This document shows positions 4,945-5,335 of a DNA stretch of 5,335 nt, piece by piece. Source of the stretch: Nitrososphaeraceae archaeon (GTDB taxonomy: Archaea; Thermoproteota; Nitrososphaeria; Nitrososphaerales; Nitrososphaeraceae); the NCBI GenBank assembly GCA_025449515.1, contig JANWJI010000110.1, forward strand, positions 1 through 5,335, read 5' to 3'. Position numbers and translations under genes: made by a program. Position 1 is the first letter of the stretch, and each line of letters starts with the position of its first letter. A model generated the notes under the pieces. That model was not told where the DNA came from. It ran no database searches and saw only the letters and a list, made by a program, of their open reading frames with translations.

Positions 4945-5335
4945 ATGGCAGCAATATTATTCAGCATAACCTTATTATCAATAACATTAACAGACAGCAC
5001 ATTTGCAAGGAATGAAAGGAATGTGAGAAACATTAATCAAGCAGCGTCTGTTAGCAATTCCTGTCTAAACCCCGTATCTAATTCTAATACTAACGATAAT
5101 ATGATTAGTAACGGCAATTGCGGCGGCACAGTGTCACAGCAAGGAAAATCAGGACAAGCTTCAACACCGATAACTGTCCAAAATGCAAACCCGACAATCG
5201 AAGTGCAACGGCAGTCAACAACACAACCACCATTAACAACAGGAGAAACATGCGTAGGATGTTTTGATCTCCTTAACGCTAGTCAAAAATCCTTTTTCGA
5301 GACATTTGGTCTTGACGATATCTTTCCAAGGTCAC
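4945..5335 (+). CDS. Exported Asn/Ser/Thr-rich protein, 3' end outside window
   Basis: The frame is open from ATG 4945-4947 to the window edge, about 130 codons. The first residues, MAAILFSITLLSITLTDSTF followed by Ala, are a signal-peptide core with a likely cleavage after TFA. The frame continues upstream as NRRTLAIVG (from 4918), the positively charged n-region expected for such signals, but no ATG, GTG or TTG starts it. Only GTA is present (4915-4917), and a TAG closes the frame at 4894. So either ATG 4945 is used with a poor n-region, or the original start has mutated. The mature part is low complexity (SNSNTNDN, STTQPPLTTG), then a CVGCF pair and a more ordered stretch (DLLNASQKSFFETFGLDD). 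Similar Cys-pair exported proteins occur in ammonia-oxidising archaea; function unknown. Being cut by the window edge, its completeness cannot be judged. Confidence 0.7.
   Translation, partial: MAAILFSITLLSITLTDSTFARNERNVRNINQAASVSNSCLNPVSNSNTNDNMISNGNCGGTVSQQGKSGQASTPITVQNANPTIEVQRQSTTQPPLTTGETCVGCFDLLNASQKSFFETFGLDDIFPRS

Noticed and set aside
4791..5033. 80-codon minus-strand open frame
   Set aside because: It is antisense to the signal peptide and start of the exported protein, whose plus-strand reading has clear signal-peptide structure.

Overview
The window looks like accessory DNA from an ammonia-oxidising archaeon of the Nitrososphaeria (Nitrososphaera/Nitrosocosmicus-like). The clues are low GC, archaeal TATA-box promoters giving leaderless or near-leaderless starts, a remnant of the sensor histidine kinases typical of this group, and an exported Asn/Ser/Thr-rich protein with an 'RRTLAIVGMAAILFS' signal sequence. 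This assignment is inference from protein style; there is no rRNA or other marker gene.

Layout. 1-759: no intact gene. A protein-like plus-strand frame is broken by several stops, almost all TAG, then breaks up further. 760-1200 (minus): the C-terminal two thirds of a DUF1326 protein, without its N-terminal cysteine motif. About 1191-1915 (plus): an unrecognised Cys-rich protein whose start is lost or frameshifted; it faces the DUF1326 fragment head to head, and both are damaged at the shared junction. 1962-2194 (plus): a kinase sensor-domain remnant with an internal deletion and a frameshift. 2292-3569 (minus): a SAM-dependent O-methyltransferase-like gene cut by one in-frame TAA followed directly by ATG, with a 12-threonine trinucleotide repeat in its 3' half. 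3808-4302 (minus): an intact single-domain cupin, the only complete, undamaged gene. 4303-4944: mostly without genes, holding a minus-strand coding fragment, a perfect 11-bp inverted repeat and TATA-like elements. 4945-5335 (plus): the start of an exported protein that runs off the window.

How it fits together. The window does not show a working pathway. The cupin and methyltransferase point the same way but are 238 bp apart, each with its own TATA-like element, so they are probably separate units. The main theme is gene decay: a nonsense mutation, a frameshift, an internal deletion and truncations, in at least five loci. The oddest unexplained pattern is that the broken plus-strand frames at 3-455 and 4747-4944 contain ten TAGs, one TGA and no TAA, although TAA should be the commonest random stop at this base composition. 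Ordinary decay is the simplest explanation, but amber readthrough is worth excluding.
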